From contig CAVPGJ010000004.1 of assembly GCA_963704005.1 (NCBI GenBank), positions 1 through 64,000 of the forward strand: a stretch of 64,000 nucleotides of DNA. Reading direction: 5' to 3'. The stretch's first letter is position 1; the number at the start of each line of letters is the position of its first letter. This stretch comes from AC-32 sp963704005 (GTDB taxonomy: Bacteria > Actinomycetota > Thermoleophilia > Gaiellales > Gaiellaceae). The notes beneath the pieces were generated by a model, which had not been told where the DNA came from, searched no databases, and was given only the letters and a program-made list of their open reading frames with translations. Both the position numbers and the translations under genes were made by a program. Positions 32,057 through 40,244 of the stretch are shown here, piece after piece.

Positions 32057-33844
32057 ATGGACCTCCCGAAACTGCGCACATCCGGCAAGGCCGGCTCGAA
32101 GCAGGCTGCTGAAGGCGGCGGCCTTCCCGCGCCGTTCCCCGTCAACGAGCTCGCCGAGCTCGTCGCCGACCTGATCGAGACGACCGGGCTCGTTTCGGCC
32201 GACCGGCTCTCCCAGGTGCGGGGCCGCGCCAAGCAGGGCGGCTCGTTCGCACAGGCGATCCTGGACGAGGGCGTCGCCTCGCCGGAGGGCATCGCGCGCA
32301 CGCTGGCGAGCCGCTTCCAGCTCCCGTTCGTCGACCTTGCGCTGGTGGGCGTCCAGCAAGACGCGGCCGGGCAGGTGCCGCTGCACGTGCTCGAGCGTGT
32401 CACCGCTGTTCCCTACGCCCTCGAGGACGCGACGCTCCGGGTCGCCGTCGCGGACCCCGGCAACGTCCAGGCGATCGACGAGCTGCGCCTGGCGACGAGC
32501 TTCCAGCTCGAGCTGGCCGTTGCCTCGCGCGAGGACATCGCCAACGAGATCCGCCGCCTCATGCGCGCCTCGGAGGCCTTCGGCGCCCGTGCCGTCCTCG
32601 AGGAGGAACAGGGGCATCTCGGGGAGGAAGAGGAGGAGATCGACGATCTCGAGGTCGACGACGGCATCTCCGACGTCCCCCTCGTCCGCCTCGTCAACTC
32701 GATCATCTTCCAGGCTGCAGAGGACGGGGCCAGCGACATCCACTTCGAGCCGCAGGAGGACGCGCTTGCGGTGCGGCTGCGGATCGACGGCGTGCTCCAC
32801 GAGGTGCAGCGAATCCCCAAGCGGATGACCGCCGGCGTGACGACGCGCCTGAAGGTGCTCGCAAAGCTCGACATCGCCGAGAGGCGGAAGCCGCAGGACG
32901 GCCGCATCTCGCTGAACGCCGCCGCGGCCGGCCGGATGCTCGACATCCGCGTCGCGACGCTGCCGACGGTCGAAGGCGAGGCGGTCGTGATGCGTCTGCT
33001 CGACAAGTCGAAGAGGGCGCCGACGCTGACCGAGCTCGGCCTCAGCGACGACATGCGCGTGAAGATGGAGGCCCTGATCAGGCGCCCGACAGGCGCGATC
33101 CTCGTCACGGGGCCGACGGGCTCGGGTAAGTCGACGACGCTCTACGGAGCGCTTACGGAGATCAACCGCCAGGAGATCAACATCATCACGGTCGAGGATC
33201 CGGTCGAGTTCCGGCTCGCCGGCGTCAACCAGGTGCAGATCAACACGCGCGCCGGCCTGACCTTCGCGGCTGCGCTTCGCTCGATCCTCCGCTCGGACCC
33301 CGACGTCGTGATGGTCGGCGAGATCCGCGACGGGGAGACGGCCAAGATCTCGATCGAGGCCGCCCTCACGGGCCATCTCGTGCTCTCGACCCTGCACACG
33401 AACGACGCCCCGGGCGCGATCACGCGTCTGAACGAGATGGGCGTCGAGCCGTTCCTGACCGGCTCCGCCGTCTCGGCCGTGCTCGCCCAGCGCCTGGCGC
33501 GCAAGCTCTGCTCGCACTGCTGCGAGATGTTCTCGCCCACGACCGAGGACCTGATCAAGGCGCGCGTCTCGCCCGACGTGGCAGCGGCCGCCGACGGCGT
33601 CCTCTTCTACCGCAAGAAGGGTTGCCCGCGCTGCGGCCAGACCGGCTACAAGGGCCGGGTCGGCATCTTCCAGCTCCTCGTGATGAGCGAGACCCTCGAG
33701 AGTCTCGCCGCCGCCAAGGCGAGTCGCGAGGAGCTCGAGCGCGCGGCGATCTCCGAGGGCATGAGGACGCTCTGGGACGACGGCCTCGCCAAGGTCGCCG
33801 CCGGGCTCACGTCCATCGAAGAGCTCGCGCGTGTGACGACCTAG
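32057..33844 (+). CDS. pilB: Type IV pilus extension ATPase PilB (GspE family)
   Basis: The 595-aa ATPase has the N-terminal MshEN-like domain (about residues 30-170), an acidic linker (EEEEEIDDLEVDD), the N2 domain, Walker A GPTGSGKSTT (about 352), Asp box ITVEDPVEF, Walker B VVMVGEIRDGET, and the zinc-binding tetracysteine region (LCSHCCE then CPRCGQTGYKGRVGI), diagnostic for PilB/GspE and absent from PilT. It powers pilin polymerisation at the inner face of the membrane. MshEN domains in relatives bind cyclic di-GMP; whether this one does needs comparison. It follows pilD directly but has its own promoter. Confidence 0.96.
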   Translation: MDLPKLRTSGKAGSKQAAEGGGLPAPFPVNELAELVADLIETTGLVSADRLSQVRGRAKQGGSFAQAILDEGVASPEGIARTLASRFQLPFVDLALVGVQQDAAGQVPLHVLERVTAVPYALEDATLRVAVADPGNVQAIDELRLATSFQLELAVASREDIANEIRRLMRASEAFGARAVLEEEQGHLGEEEEEIDDLEVDDGISDVPLVRLVNSIIFQAAEDGASDIHFEPQEDALAVRLRIDGVLHEVQRIPKRMTAGVTTRLKVLAKLDIAERRKPQDGRISLNAAAAGRMLDIRVATLPTVEGEAVVMRLLDKSKRAPTLTELGLSDDMRVKMEALIRRPTGAILVTGPTGSGKSTTLYGALTEINRQEINIITVEDPVEFRLAGVNQVQINTRAGLTFAAALRSILRSDPDVVMVGEIRDGETAKISIEAALTGHLVLSTLHTNDAPGAITRLNEMGVEPFLTGSAVSAVLAQRLARKLCSHCCEMFSPTTEDLIKARVSPDVAAAADGVLFYRKKGCPRCGQTGYKGRVGIFQLLVMSETLESLAAAKASREELERAAISEGMRTLWDDGLAKVAAGLTSIEELARVTT

Positions 33845-33876
33845 GGCGAGTAGACGCGACGGAGTCAGCGTGCAGG

Positions 33877-33899
33877 ACTCGCGGACGAAGTCCGCGAGT
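33877..33899. terminator. Bidirectional hairpin between pilB and the minus-strand operon
   Basis: actcgcggac and gtccgcgagt form a perfect 10-bp stem with loop gaa between convergent genes. Both transcripts would terminate or be stabilised here; no T-tract is seen. Confidence 0.65.
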
Positions 33900-33916
33900 G
33901 CTCTGCGCGGGTTTCG

Positions 33917-34198
33917 TTAAGCCGCTTGGACGTCGCAGCCGAGGTACATCAGAGCCTCGACGGCTTCCGTCACGAAGCTCGTGGCCTCCCGGGCGTCGCC
34001 GAAGGTGTACGGCCCGGGCCGGAGAGGTTCGGTCGCGGGCGTTCCGGGCGGGTAGACCTCGGCCTCGACGACACAGGAGTCGTCGTAGTCGACCGCGCGC
34101 ATGATTGCGACCGAGCGGCCGTCCTTGCGGGCGTGCCGAACGAAGAGCTCGCGTCCCGCCGCGGAAGCGCGGGCGTGGGCGGCCGGCAGCTCGCTCAC
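33917..34198 (-). CDS. Small unknown protein in the pilus locus, 93 aa
   Basis: I do not recognise the family. The protein is soluble, with a predicted beta-strand block (RELFVRHARKDGRSVAIMRAV), a short acidic strand and a C-terminal helix (AREATSFVTEAVEALMYLG) ending CDVQAA. The GTG start overlaps the stop of the membrane protein gene upstream as GTGA, so it is translated from the same sigma-28-like transcript. That co-expression makes it a candidate pilus accessory factor. No signal peptide is visible, so it should be cytoplasmic. Confidence 0.7.
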   Translation of the reverse strand: MSELPAAHARASAAGRELFVRHARKDGRSVAIMRAVDYDDSCVVEAEVYPPGTPATEPLRPGPYTFGDAREATSFVTEAVEALMYLGCDVQAA

Positions 34199-34779
34199 TG
34201 CGCGCCCGCGGCGTTCGTCGCAGCCTGGGCGACGGTGTCGCGGTCGGTCCAGCCGTTGAGCCGGACGAAGAGCGTGTTAGGAGCCCGGAAGACGAGAACG
34301 GCCGGGTCGTCGAGCACGCGGTCGGCCGCGGTCGCCCCGCCCGTCAGGAGCGAGGTGAGCGGCGACGCGACCTTCTCGTTCGAGACGTCGAGCGCGACGA
34401 AGCCGGCGCCGGCCGCGGCAGCGCCCTGCCGGGCCTCGTCCCTGGCCATCGAGTCGACGGCCGAGTCGGGGGCGTAGAGCGAGACGACGACGACGCCGTG
34501 TGATCCCAGCGCGAGCGCGAGCGCCGCCGGCATGCCGTTGATCACCGCGGGCGACGAGCGCTTCTTCTTCGGGCGTGCGGGCGCGGCCTTGGGCCTGGCC
34601 TTGGTCTTCGTGGTGGCGGCGGCCAGCACCTGATGCCTCTTGACCGGGTGCAGCGGCTTGATCACCGGCACGGCCGCGGGCGACGAGCTCTGGCCCCGGC
34701 TGAGGAAGAAAAGCCCTCCAGCGAGGGCGAGCACGGCCACGAGGCCGGCCGCAGCAAACATCCGGACGCGCTGGCTCAC
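34195..34779 (-). CDS. Membrane-anchored thioredoxin-like protein without CXXC
   Basis: The 194-aa protein has one N-terminal membrane helix (residues 8-27), a Lys/Arg/Pro-rich linker (about 45-75), and a C-terminal domain whose strand order and segments GVVVVSLYAPDSAVDSMARDEA, GAGFVALDVSN and DPAVLVFRAPNTLFVRLNGWTD resemble a thioredoxin fold, including a cis-Pro-like DDPAVLVF turn. The Cys pair is absent, so no disulfide chemistry is expected. The GTG start lies seven bases after a GCCGATAG promoter element, predicting a leaderless message. A structural or scaffold role in the pilus machine is inferred from control and position. Confidence 0.7.
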   Translation of the reverse strand: MSQRVRMFAAAGLVAVLALAGGLFFLSRGQSSSPAAVPVIKPLHPVKRHQVLAAATTKTKARPKAAPARPKKKRSSPAVINGMPAALALALGSHGVVVVSLYAPDSAVDSMARDEARQGAAAAGAGFVALDVSNEKVASPLTSLLTGGATAADRVLDDPAVLVFRAPNTLFVRLNGWTDRDTVAQAATNAAGAQ

Positions 34780-34786
34780 GGGTTCT

Positions 34787-34814
34787 CTATCGGCAGTGGG
34801 CGCGCCGGGCTTGA
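34787..34814 (-). promoter_or_regulatory. Sigma-28-like promoter (minus strand) of the thioredoxin-like gene
   Basis: On the minus strand TCAA at 34814-34811, 16-base spacer, GCCGATAG at 34794-34787; the GTG start at 34779 is seven bases beyond. Confidence 0.7.
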
Positions 34815-34826
34815 CCCGGAAAACGA

Positions 34827-34854
34827 CGAGGGGCGCGGTCTCCCGCGCCCCTCG
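34827..34854 (-). terminator. Terminator of the first pilin gene
   Basis: gaggggcgcgg pairs with ccgcgcccctc around a four-base loop, with a flanking C-G pair. On the minus strand it is followed by gtcgttttcc, a short T-run. It lies 18 bases past the pilin stop. Confidence 0.75.
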
Positions 34855-34872
34855 AAGAACCGGTGAGCCCTT

Positions 34873-35259
34873 CTAGCAGCCGCCGGTGCTGATGTCGCCG
34901 GACGGGCCCGACTTGTGGTAGGTGACCGTGCCCGGGACGGTGTTGCGGATGCAGTAGCCACTGAGGGTGGCAACCGAGATCTTGATGTTCTTGATCCCGG
35001 CGTCGTAGGACTGCTGCAGCTTCGTCAGCGTGACGCCGGCGTAGCCCGTGGCGTGGTCGGCGTTGAACGCCTCCATGCCGGGGACAGCAGCGCGGACGTT
35101 TGCCTGCGCGGCGGACTTGTTCGCCCGCGTGCGGAAGCTGAGGTACGAGGGGATCGCGATCGCAAGCAGGATCCCGAGGATGATGATGACGACGAGGAGC
35201 TCGATCAGCGTGAAACCGCGATCGTCCTTCCTCAGTCGCTGCCACAGGTTGTTGGTCAT
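34873..35259 (-). CDS. pilA: Major type IV pilin, copy 1
   Basis: The 128-aa prepilin has a short leader ending RG before FTLIELLVVIIILGILLAIAIPSYLSF, with Glu5 of the mature helix present. The globular part ends with a disulfide candidate: Cys in SGYCIRNTVPG and the terminal Cys of STGGC. From FTLIELL onward it differs from copy 3 at one visible residue (S versus K near the C-terminus). ATG 35259 follows gaaggagcagaga. It is the most downstream of three tandem pilins on the minus strand and is followed by a strong terminator, consistent with high expression. I saw no clear sigma-28-like site directly upstream. Confidence 0.93.
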   Translation of the reverse strand: MTNNLWQRLRKDDRGFTLIELLVVIIILGILLAIAIPSYLSFRTRANKSAAQANVRAAVPGMEAFNADHATGYAGVTLTKLQQSYDAGIKNIKISVATLSGYCIRNTVPGTVTYHKSGPSGDISTGGC

Positions 35260-35350
35260 TTCTCTGCTCCTTCGGCTTGTACAGCGGGTGGCTTCCGGGT
35301 AGATCGGCTTCCGATGGCTCCAGGCCACACCCCCGAACGGGTGAGGTCGC

Positions 35351-35725
35351 TCAGCAGCCGCCGCTCTTGATGTCGCCCGAAGGGCCCGACTTGTGGTAGG
35401 TCGCCGTGCCCGGGACCGTGTTCTGCAGGCAGTAGCCGCCCACGGTCGCGGCCCGGATCGTCACGTTCTTGATGCCGGAGTCGTAGCTCGCCTGCAGCTT
35501 CGCGAGGTTCGCTCCGGCGTACCCGGTCGCGTGGTCGGCGTTGTAGGCCTCCATGCCCGGGATCGCCGCGCGAACGTTCGCCTGGGCGGCGGCGTTGTTC
35601 GCCCGTGTGCGGAAGGTGAGGTACGAGGGGATCGCGATCCCGAGCAGGATCCCGAGGATGATGATCACGACGAGAAGCTCGATCAGCGTGAAGCCCTCGT
35701 CGCGCGTGAGTTGCCGCTGGGTCAT
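35351..35725 (-). CDS. pilA: Major type IV pilin, copy 2 (diverged)
   Basis: The 124-aa prepilin has leader MTQRQLTRDEG then FTLIELLVVIIILGILLGIAIPSYL. The globular domain has the same plan as copies 1 and 3, with Cys in GGYCLQNTVPG and a final Cys in KSGGC, but differs at many positions (AIPGMEAYN for AVPGMEAFN, ASYDSGIKNVTIRAAT for QSYDAGIKNIKISVAT). ATG 35725 follows gaaggagc. Unlike its neighbours it has a clear GCCGATAC promoter 40 bases upstream. It lies between two near-identical copies, so conversion between copies 1 and 3 has skipped it. Confidence 0.93.
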   Translation of the reverse strand: MTQRQLTRDEGFTLIELLVVIIILGILLGIAIPSYLTFRTRANNAAAQANVRAAIPGMEAYNADHATGYAGANLAKLQASYDSGIKNVTIRAATVGGYCLQNTVPGTATYHKSGPSGDIKSGGC

Positions 35726-35764
35726 GGGTGGTGCTCCTTCGGCCGAACGTCGGTGGCGCCGTCG

Positions 35765-35792
35765 GTATCGGCAGCGCGCGCTCGCGCCGTTA
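35765..35792 (-). promoter_or_regulatory. Sigma-28-like promoter (minus strand) of pilin copy 2
   Basis: On the minus strand TAAC at 35792-35789, 16-base spacer, GCCGATAC at 35772-35765. Transcription would start about 30 bases before the ATG, leaving room for the gaaggagc ribosome site. Confidence 0.6.
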
Positions 35793-35826
35793 GCCCTGGG
35801 CCGTCGCAAAGACCCGTCGCAAAGAA

Positions 35827-35852
35827 AAAGGGCGCGGTCTCCCGCGCCCTTT
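35827..35852 (-). terminator. Terminator of the third pilin gene
   Basis: aaagggcgcgg pairs with ccgcgcccttt around a four-base loop; on the minus strand it is followed by ttcttt. It is nearly the same hairpin as the one after copy 1, so the duplicated unit included the terminator. Confidence 0.78.
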
Positions 35853-35872
35853 CGCAAACCGATGCGAGCCTG

Positions 35873-36268
35873 CTAGCAGCCGCCGGTCTTGATGTCGCCG
35901 GACGGGCCCGACTTGTGGTAGGTGACCGTGCCCGGGACGGTGTTGCGGATGCAGTAGCCACTGAGGGTGGCGACCGAGATCTTGATGTTCTTGATCCCGG
36001 CGTCGTACGACTGCTGCAGCTTCGTCAGCGTGACGCCGGCGTAGCCCGTGGCGTGGTCGGCGTTGAACGCCTCCATGCCGGGGACAGCAGCGCGGACGTT
36101 CGCCTGCGCGGCGGACTTGTTCGCCCGCGTGCGGAAGCTGAGGTACGAGGGGATCGCGATCGCAAGCAGGATCCCGAGGATGATGATCACGACCAGAAGC
36201 TCGATCAGGGTGAAGCCACCCTCATCGCGGTGCACCTGGCCGAGCCGGTGCGAAAACATCGAACGCAT
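35873..36268 (-). CDS. pilA: Major type IV pilin, copy 3
   Basis: The 131-aa prepilin has leader MRSMFSHRLGQVHRDEGG then FTLIELLVVIIILGILLAIAIPSYLSF. The mature region matches copy 1 except for KTGGC in place of STGGC at the end; the nucleotide sequences are also nearly identical through the coding region, while the leaders differ completely. ATG 36268 follows taaggaggaaaacgc, the best ribosome site of the three. A second in-frame ATG lies three codons on. A GCCGATGA occurs upstream without a matching -35. Confidence 0.93.
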   Translation of the reverse strand: MRSMFSHRLGQVHRDEGGFTLIELLVVIIILGILLAIAIPSYLSFRTRANKSAAQANVRAAVPGMEAFNADHATGYAGVTLTKLQQSYDAGIKNIKISVATLSGYCIRNTVPGTVTYHKSGPSGDIKTGGC

Positions 36269-36386
36269 GCGTTTTCCTCCTTAGGGGTGCGCAGTGGCCT
36301 CCCCACTCATCGGCTGCGACCTCCCCCAGCGAAACCCCCCCGGACGGGTGATCGGACAACGATGGAGCTCACCATCGACTAACCCC

Positions 36387-36414
36387 TCAAGTCAGGGGTC
36401 GGCGCTGCCGATAG
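36387..36414 (+). promoter_or_regulatory. Sigma-28-like promoter of the pilT2-MNOP operon
   Basis: TCAA at 36387-36390 (within cctcaag), 16-base spacer, GCCGATAG at 36407-36414. ATG 36427 is 12 bases downstream. Confidence 0.72.
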
Positions 36415-36426
36415 CTCGCGAGGGCC

Positions 36427-37560
36427 ATGCCGGAGACCCCGTATTCCATCGACGACCTGCTCGAGCAGATGGTGGCGCTGAATGCGTCGGATCTGCACAT
36501 CACCGTGGGCGCGCATCCGGCCGTGCGCCTACGTGGTCGCCTCGAGCCGCTGCAGAACGTCGACGCGCTGAACTCCGAGACGACGCAGCAGCTGCTCTAC
36601 CGGATTCTCTCGACCGAACAGCAGAAGCAGCTCGAGCTCAACCGCCAGATCGACCTCGCGCACTCGATCCCCGGCCTCGCGCGCTTTCGCGTCAACGTGT
36701 ACTGGCAGCGCGAGGCTCTGGGCGCGGCCTTCCGCCTGATCCCGACCGAGATCAAGACGCTCGAGGAGCTCGGGATCCCGTCGAGCCTGCACGTGCTGAC
36801 CGACCGGCCCCGCGGGCTCGTGCTCGTCACCGGCCCGACCGGCTCCGGCAAGTCGACGACGCTGGCGGCGCTGATCGACGAGATCAACCGCAAGCGCGCC
36901 GAGCACATCCTCACGATCGAGGACCCGATCGAGTTCGTGCACCGCCACAAGCGCTGCATCGTCAACCAGCGCGAGATCGGCGTCGACGCGACCAGCTTCG
37001 CAGAGGCGCTGCGCGCCGCGCTTCGCCAGGACCCCGACGTGATCCTCCTCGGCGAGATGCGCGACCTCGAGACGATCTCGACCGCGCTGACCGCGGCCGA
37101 GACCGGCCACCTGGTCTTCGCCACCCTCCACACCCAGAGCGCGCCGGGAACCATCGACCGCGTGATCGATGCCTTTCCGGCGGCCCAGCAGGACCAGATC
37201 CGCATCCAGCTCGCCGCCACGCTCGAAGGCGTCGTGACCCAGGCGCTCCTGCCGACGGCCGACGGAACCGGCCGCGTGGCCGCGCTCGAGGTCCTCTTTC
37301 CCGACGACGCCGTGCGGAACTTGATCCGGCAGGCGAAGGTCGAGCAGGTCTACTCGATCATGCAGACCGGGACGGCCAAGGGCATGCAGACGATGGAGCA
37401 GTCCCTGGCCGACCTGACGCTGCGCGGCGTGATCTCGGTCGATACGGCCATCGGCCGCTCGAGCCGGCCGGAGCAGCTGACCGGGCTGCTCGAGCGCGCC
37501 GGCTTCGACCTCGGCGACGCTGAGCCGTCCACCCCGAGCCTGCGGATCGCCGAGGCCTGA
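36427..37560 (+). CDS. pilT: PilT-like type IV pilus retraction ATPase (second copy)
   Basis: The 377-aa ATPase has the PilT N-terminal domain (DDLLEQMVALNASDLHITVGAHPAVRLRG), Walker A GPTGSGKSTT (about residue 136), Asp box ILTIEDPIEFVH, Walker B VILLGEMRDLET and TLHTQSAPGTIDRVIDAFPAAQQ. It is related to but clearly distinct from the copy at 25578. It heads an operon with pilM, pilN, pilO and a PilP-like gene, the conventional site for an assembly gene, so it may be the principal PilT while the other is a PilU-like or wall-coupled form. The stop is followed two bases later by the pilM start. Confidence 0.94.
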   Translation: MPETPYSIDDLLEQMVALNASDLHITVGAHPAVRLRGRLEPLQNVDALNSETTQQLLYRILSTEQQKQLELNRQIDLAHSIPGLARFRVNVYWQREALGAAFRLIPTEIKTLEELGIPSSLHVLTDRPRGLVLVTGPTGSGKSTTLAALIDEINRKRAEHILTIEDPIEFVHRHKRCIVNQREIGVDATSFAEALRAALRQDPDVILLGEMRDLETISTALTAAETGHLVFATLHTQSAPGTIDRVIDAFPAAQQDQIRIQLAATLEGVVTQALLPTADGTGRVAALEVLFPDDAVRNLIRQAKVEQVYSIMQTGTAKGMQTMEQSLADLTLRGVISVDTAIGRSSRPEQLTGLLERAGFDLGDAEPSTPSLRIAEA

Positions 37561-37562
37561 TC

Positions 37563-38886
37563 GTGGACCTGAAGAAGGAGATCAAGCTCTCCGACCTGGT
37601 TCCGAAGCGAAAGCCCAAGCCGGAGGCCGAGAAGACGGCTACAGGCGCGGAGGAGCCCGGCGAAAAGGCCAAGCCGCCCAAGCAGAAGCGCGGCCCGCTC
37701 CTGAAGAGGGAGATCTCGTTCAAGCGACGGCCGAAGGCGAAGCGGCCGCTCGACGAGTCGGCCAAGGACGGGAAGAAGAAGTCGAAGCGGGGCGGACGCC
37801 GCGATGGCCCCTCGCGCAAGCGCGCCAAGCGGGTCGTCGGGCTGAAGCTCGGCGGCTCCCAGATCGCCGCCGCGCGGGTCGTCAACAACGGCTCGCCCGA
37901 GCTCGTCCAGGTTGCTCGCGAGAGCATCGACCAGGGCCTGATCGTCGGCGGCGAGCTACGCGAGCCGGAACTCCTCGCCGACGCGCTGCGCGCGTTCTTC
38001 CGCAAGCACGGCCTGCCGCGCCAGGGCGTGCGGCTCGGCATCGCCAACAACCGCATCGGCGTCCGCATCTTCGAGATCGCCGGCATCTCCGACCCGCGCC
38101 AGCTCGAGAACGCCGTCCGCTTCCGCGCCCAGGAGGTCTTGCCGATTCCGATCGAGGAGGCGGTGCTCGACTACCACGTGCTCGGCGAGCGGGTCGACGA
38201 CGAGGGCAACTCCGTGATGCGGATCCTGCTGGTCGTCGCCTACCGCGAGCTGATCGACCGCTACGTCGCCGCCTGCAAGAAGGCGGGGCTGCGGCTTTCC
38301 GGGATCGACCTCGAAGCGTTTGCGCTCCTGCGCGCGCTCGGGGAGCCGCGCAGCGAGGACGACGGCGCCGCCGACGCGGCGGTGGTCGTCGTGGCGATCG
38401 GCCACGACCGGTCGACCTTCGCCGTCTCCGATGGCCGCGTCTGCGAGTTCACCCGCGTGCTCGAGTGGGGCGGGGGAACCCTCAACGTCGCGATCGCCCG
38501 CGAGCTCGGCGTCGCCCCGTCGGAGGCCGAGCCCGTCAAGCGCGAGCTGTCCCTGACCGGAAGCTCCGTCGCTGGAAGGGCTGACTCCCGAGCAAGCAGA
38601 TGCGGTCCGCGAGGCCGTTCATCGCCAGCTCCAGACCTTCGCGCGCGAGCTCGTCTCCTCGCTCCAGTTCTACCAGAACCAGCCGGACTCTCTGGGCATC
38701 GGCGAGATCGTGATCACGGGCGGCACCGCCCATCTCGCCGGGCTCGCCGAGGAGCTGCAGAAGCTGATCGGCGTGCGGGTCAGCGTCGGCGACCCGCTCT
38801 CGCGCGTGAAGCTCGGGCGCAAGATCCGCGACACCGAGCAGCTCGGCTCGCTCGCGGTCGCCATCGGCCTCGGGATCGAGGACTAG
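37563..38886 (+). CDS. pilM: PilM-like actin-fold assembly protein, one frameshift
   Basis: After removing one extra base near 38571 the gene encodes about 440 aa: a long, very basic Lys/Arg-rich N-terminal extension (about 90 residues, unusual for PilM), then the actin-like domain with VVGLKLGGSQIAAARVV, ARQ-like RFRAQEVLPIPIEEAVLDYH, and, after the shift, EIVITGGTAHLAGLAEELQKLIGVRV. PilM binds the PilN cytoplasmic tail and links PilB/PilC to the alignment complex. GTG 37563 is preferred. Downstream pilN starts two bases after the restored stop. The frameshift is probably a sequence error. Confidence 0.85.
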
Positions 38887-38888
38887 GC

Positions 38889-39512
38889 GTGCGCGCGATC
38901 AACCTCCTCCCGCGAGACGACACCAGGCGCGGTCGCCAGAAGAGCCAGTGGATCGTGATCGTCCCGGTGCTCGCAGCCGTGTTGATGAGCGTGGTGCTCT
39001 CGGTGCTGTTCCTGTCGGCCAGCGGCAAGGTGAAGGACCGGAAGGCGACGCTCGCCTCGCTCCAGGCCGAGCTGGCCGCGATCCCGACGCCCGACGCCTC
39101 GAAGGTGCAGACCCAGAACGCGCTTGCGGCGGACAAGCAGACGCGGGTGAACGCGCTCAACACCGCGCTGTCGCACCGCGTCGCCTGGGATCGCGTCTTC
39201 CGCGAGCTTTCGCTCGTCCTGCCTGACGACGTCTGGCTCACGACCGTCTCGGCGAAGGCGCCCGTGTCGTCGTCGCTCGCGACCGCGCCACCGGCGCCCG
39301 TCGCCGGCTTGAGCGTTGCCGCGACCGAGTTCACAATCGACGGCTACACGTACTCGCAGACCGCGGTCGCGCGCCTGCTCAGCCGGCTGAGCGTGATCCC
39401 CGACCTCGTCAACGTGCAGCTCCAGCAGAGCACCCTGACCAAGGTGGGCAACGCCCAGGCCGTGCACTTCACGATCGTGGCCGACGTGAGAAGCCCGGGA
39501 GCCGGCTCGTGA
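38889..39512 (+). CDS. pilN: PilN-like membrane assembly protein
   Basis: The 207-aa protein opens with the PilN motif INLLP (VRAINLLPRDD) that binds PilM, followed by one membrane helix (about residues 21-43) and a coiled-coil then ferredoxin-like periplasmic-type domain. GTG 38889 is the only start that puts INLLP at the N-terminus. It overlaps pilO as GTGA. Although Gram-positive-type envelopes lack an outer membrane, PilMNO complexes are common in actinobacterial and firmicute pili. Confidence 0.9.
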   Translation: MRAINLLPRDDTRRGRQKSQWIVIVPVLAAVLMSVVLSVLFLSASGKVKDRKATLASLQAELAAIPTPDASKVQTQNALAADKQTRVNALNTALSHRVAWDRVFRELSLVLPDDVWLTTVSAKAPVSSSLATAPPAPVAGLSVAATEFTIDGYTYSQTAVARLLSRLSVIPDLVNVQLQQSTLTKVGNAQAVHFTIVADVRSPGAGS

Positions 39513-40240
39513 AGCGCGGGCTCCCGCAGCCGGCCCTGATCGCCCTGATCGTGGCGGGCGTCCTGCTCGTCGGCCTCGGCGGCTACTTCATGCTGATCGG
39601 GCCGCAGCAATCGAAGGCGGCCGACCTCGACAAGCAGATCGCCGACACCAACCAGGCGATCGACTCCGCCCGCGCGCTGACGCTGCAGGCGAAGGAGGGC
39701 GCGAAGATCCGCGTCGCCGACGTCTTCCGGCTGACCAAGGCGATGCCCGACCAGCCGGACATGTCCGACATCCTGCTCGAGCTCAGCCAGGTCGCCCAGG
39801 ACAGCGGCATCACCTTCGAGCAGATCACGCCGTCGGCGACGGGAGTCGTGCTCGACGGCTACGAGGCGATCCCGATCACGGTCGAGTTCGAAGGCAACTT
39901 CTACGAGCTGTCCGACTTCCTCTACCGGCTGCGCAACCTCGTCGACGTCCGGCACGGCGCGCTGGACGCGAGCGGCCGCCTGTTCGCGATCGACACGATC
40001 GACTATGCGCAGGCACCGCCGCCGCCGGGCTTCCCGGAGCTCCGCGCGACACTCGTGATCGACGCCTTCGTCTTCGGTACGGGCACCGTGCCGACGATCG
40101 AGCCGGCCGGCGGCACGACAGGCCCGTCCGGCACGACCGGCGCGAGCGGGACAACCGGCGCGAGCGGGACGACCGGCGCGAGCGGCACCACGACGCCCCC
40201 GAGCGACACGAGCGCCGCGCCGTCCGGGGGAGGCAGCTAG
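39509..40240 (+). CDS. pilO: PilO-like membrane assembly protein with Gly-Thr repeat tail
   Basis: The 243-aa protein has one membrane helix (residues 9-28), a coiled coil, and a ferredoxin-like domain (about 85-185) with VEFEGNFYELSDFLYRLRNLV, a hallmark of PilO. The C-terminal 45 residues are low complexity, repeating GTTGASGTT-type units and ending in a Ser/Gly run, unlike most PilO proteins. The GTG start overlaps pilN. It should heterodimerise with PilN at the membrane. Confidence 0.9.
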   Translation: MKRGLPQPALIALIVAGVLLVGLGGYFMLIGPQQSKAADLDKQIADTNQAIDSARALTLQAKEGAKIRVADVFRLTKAMPDQPDMSDILLELSQVAQDSGITFEQITPSATGVVLDGYEAIPITVEFEGNFYELSDFLYRLRNLVDVRHGALDASGRLFAIDTIDYAQAPPPPGFPELRATLVIDAFVFGTGTVPTIEPAGGTTGPSGTTGASGTTGASGTTGASGTTTPPSDTSAAPSGGGS

Positions 40241-40244
40241 CCCG

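Noticed and set aside
35301..35328. GCCGATCT upstream of pilin copy 1, and GCCGATGA (36314-36307) upstream of copy 3
   Set aside because: The -35 positions read GTGG and TTTC, unlike TCAA; the eight accepted sites are more uniform. These pilins may use another promoter.
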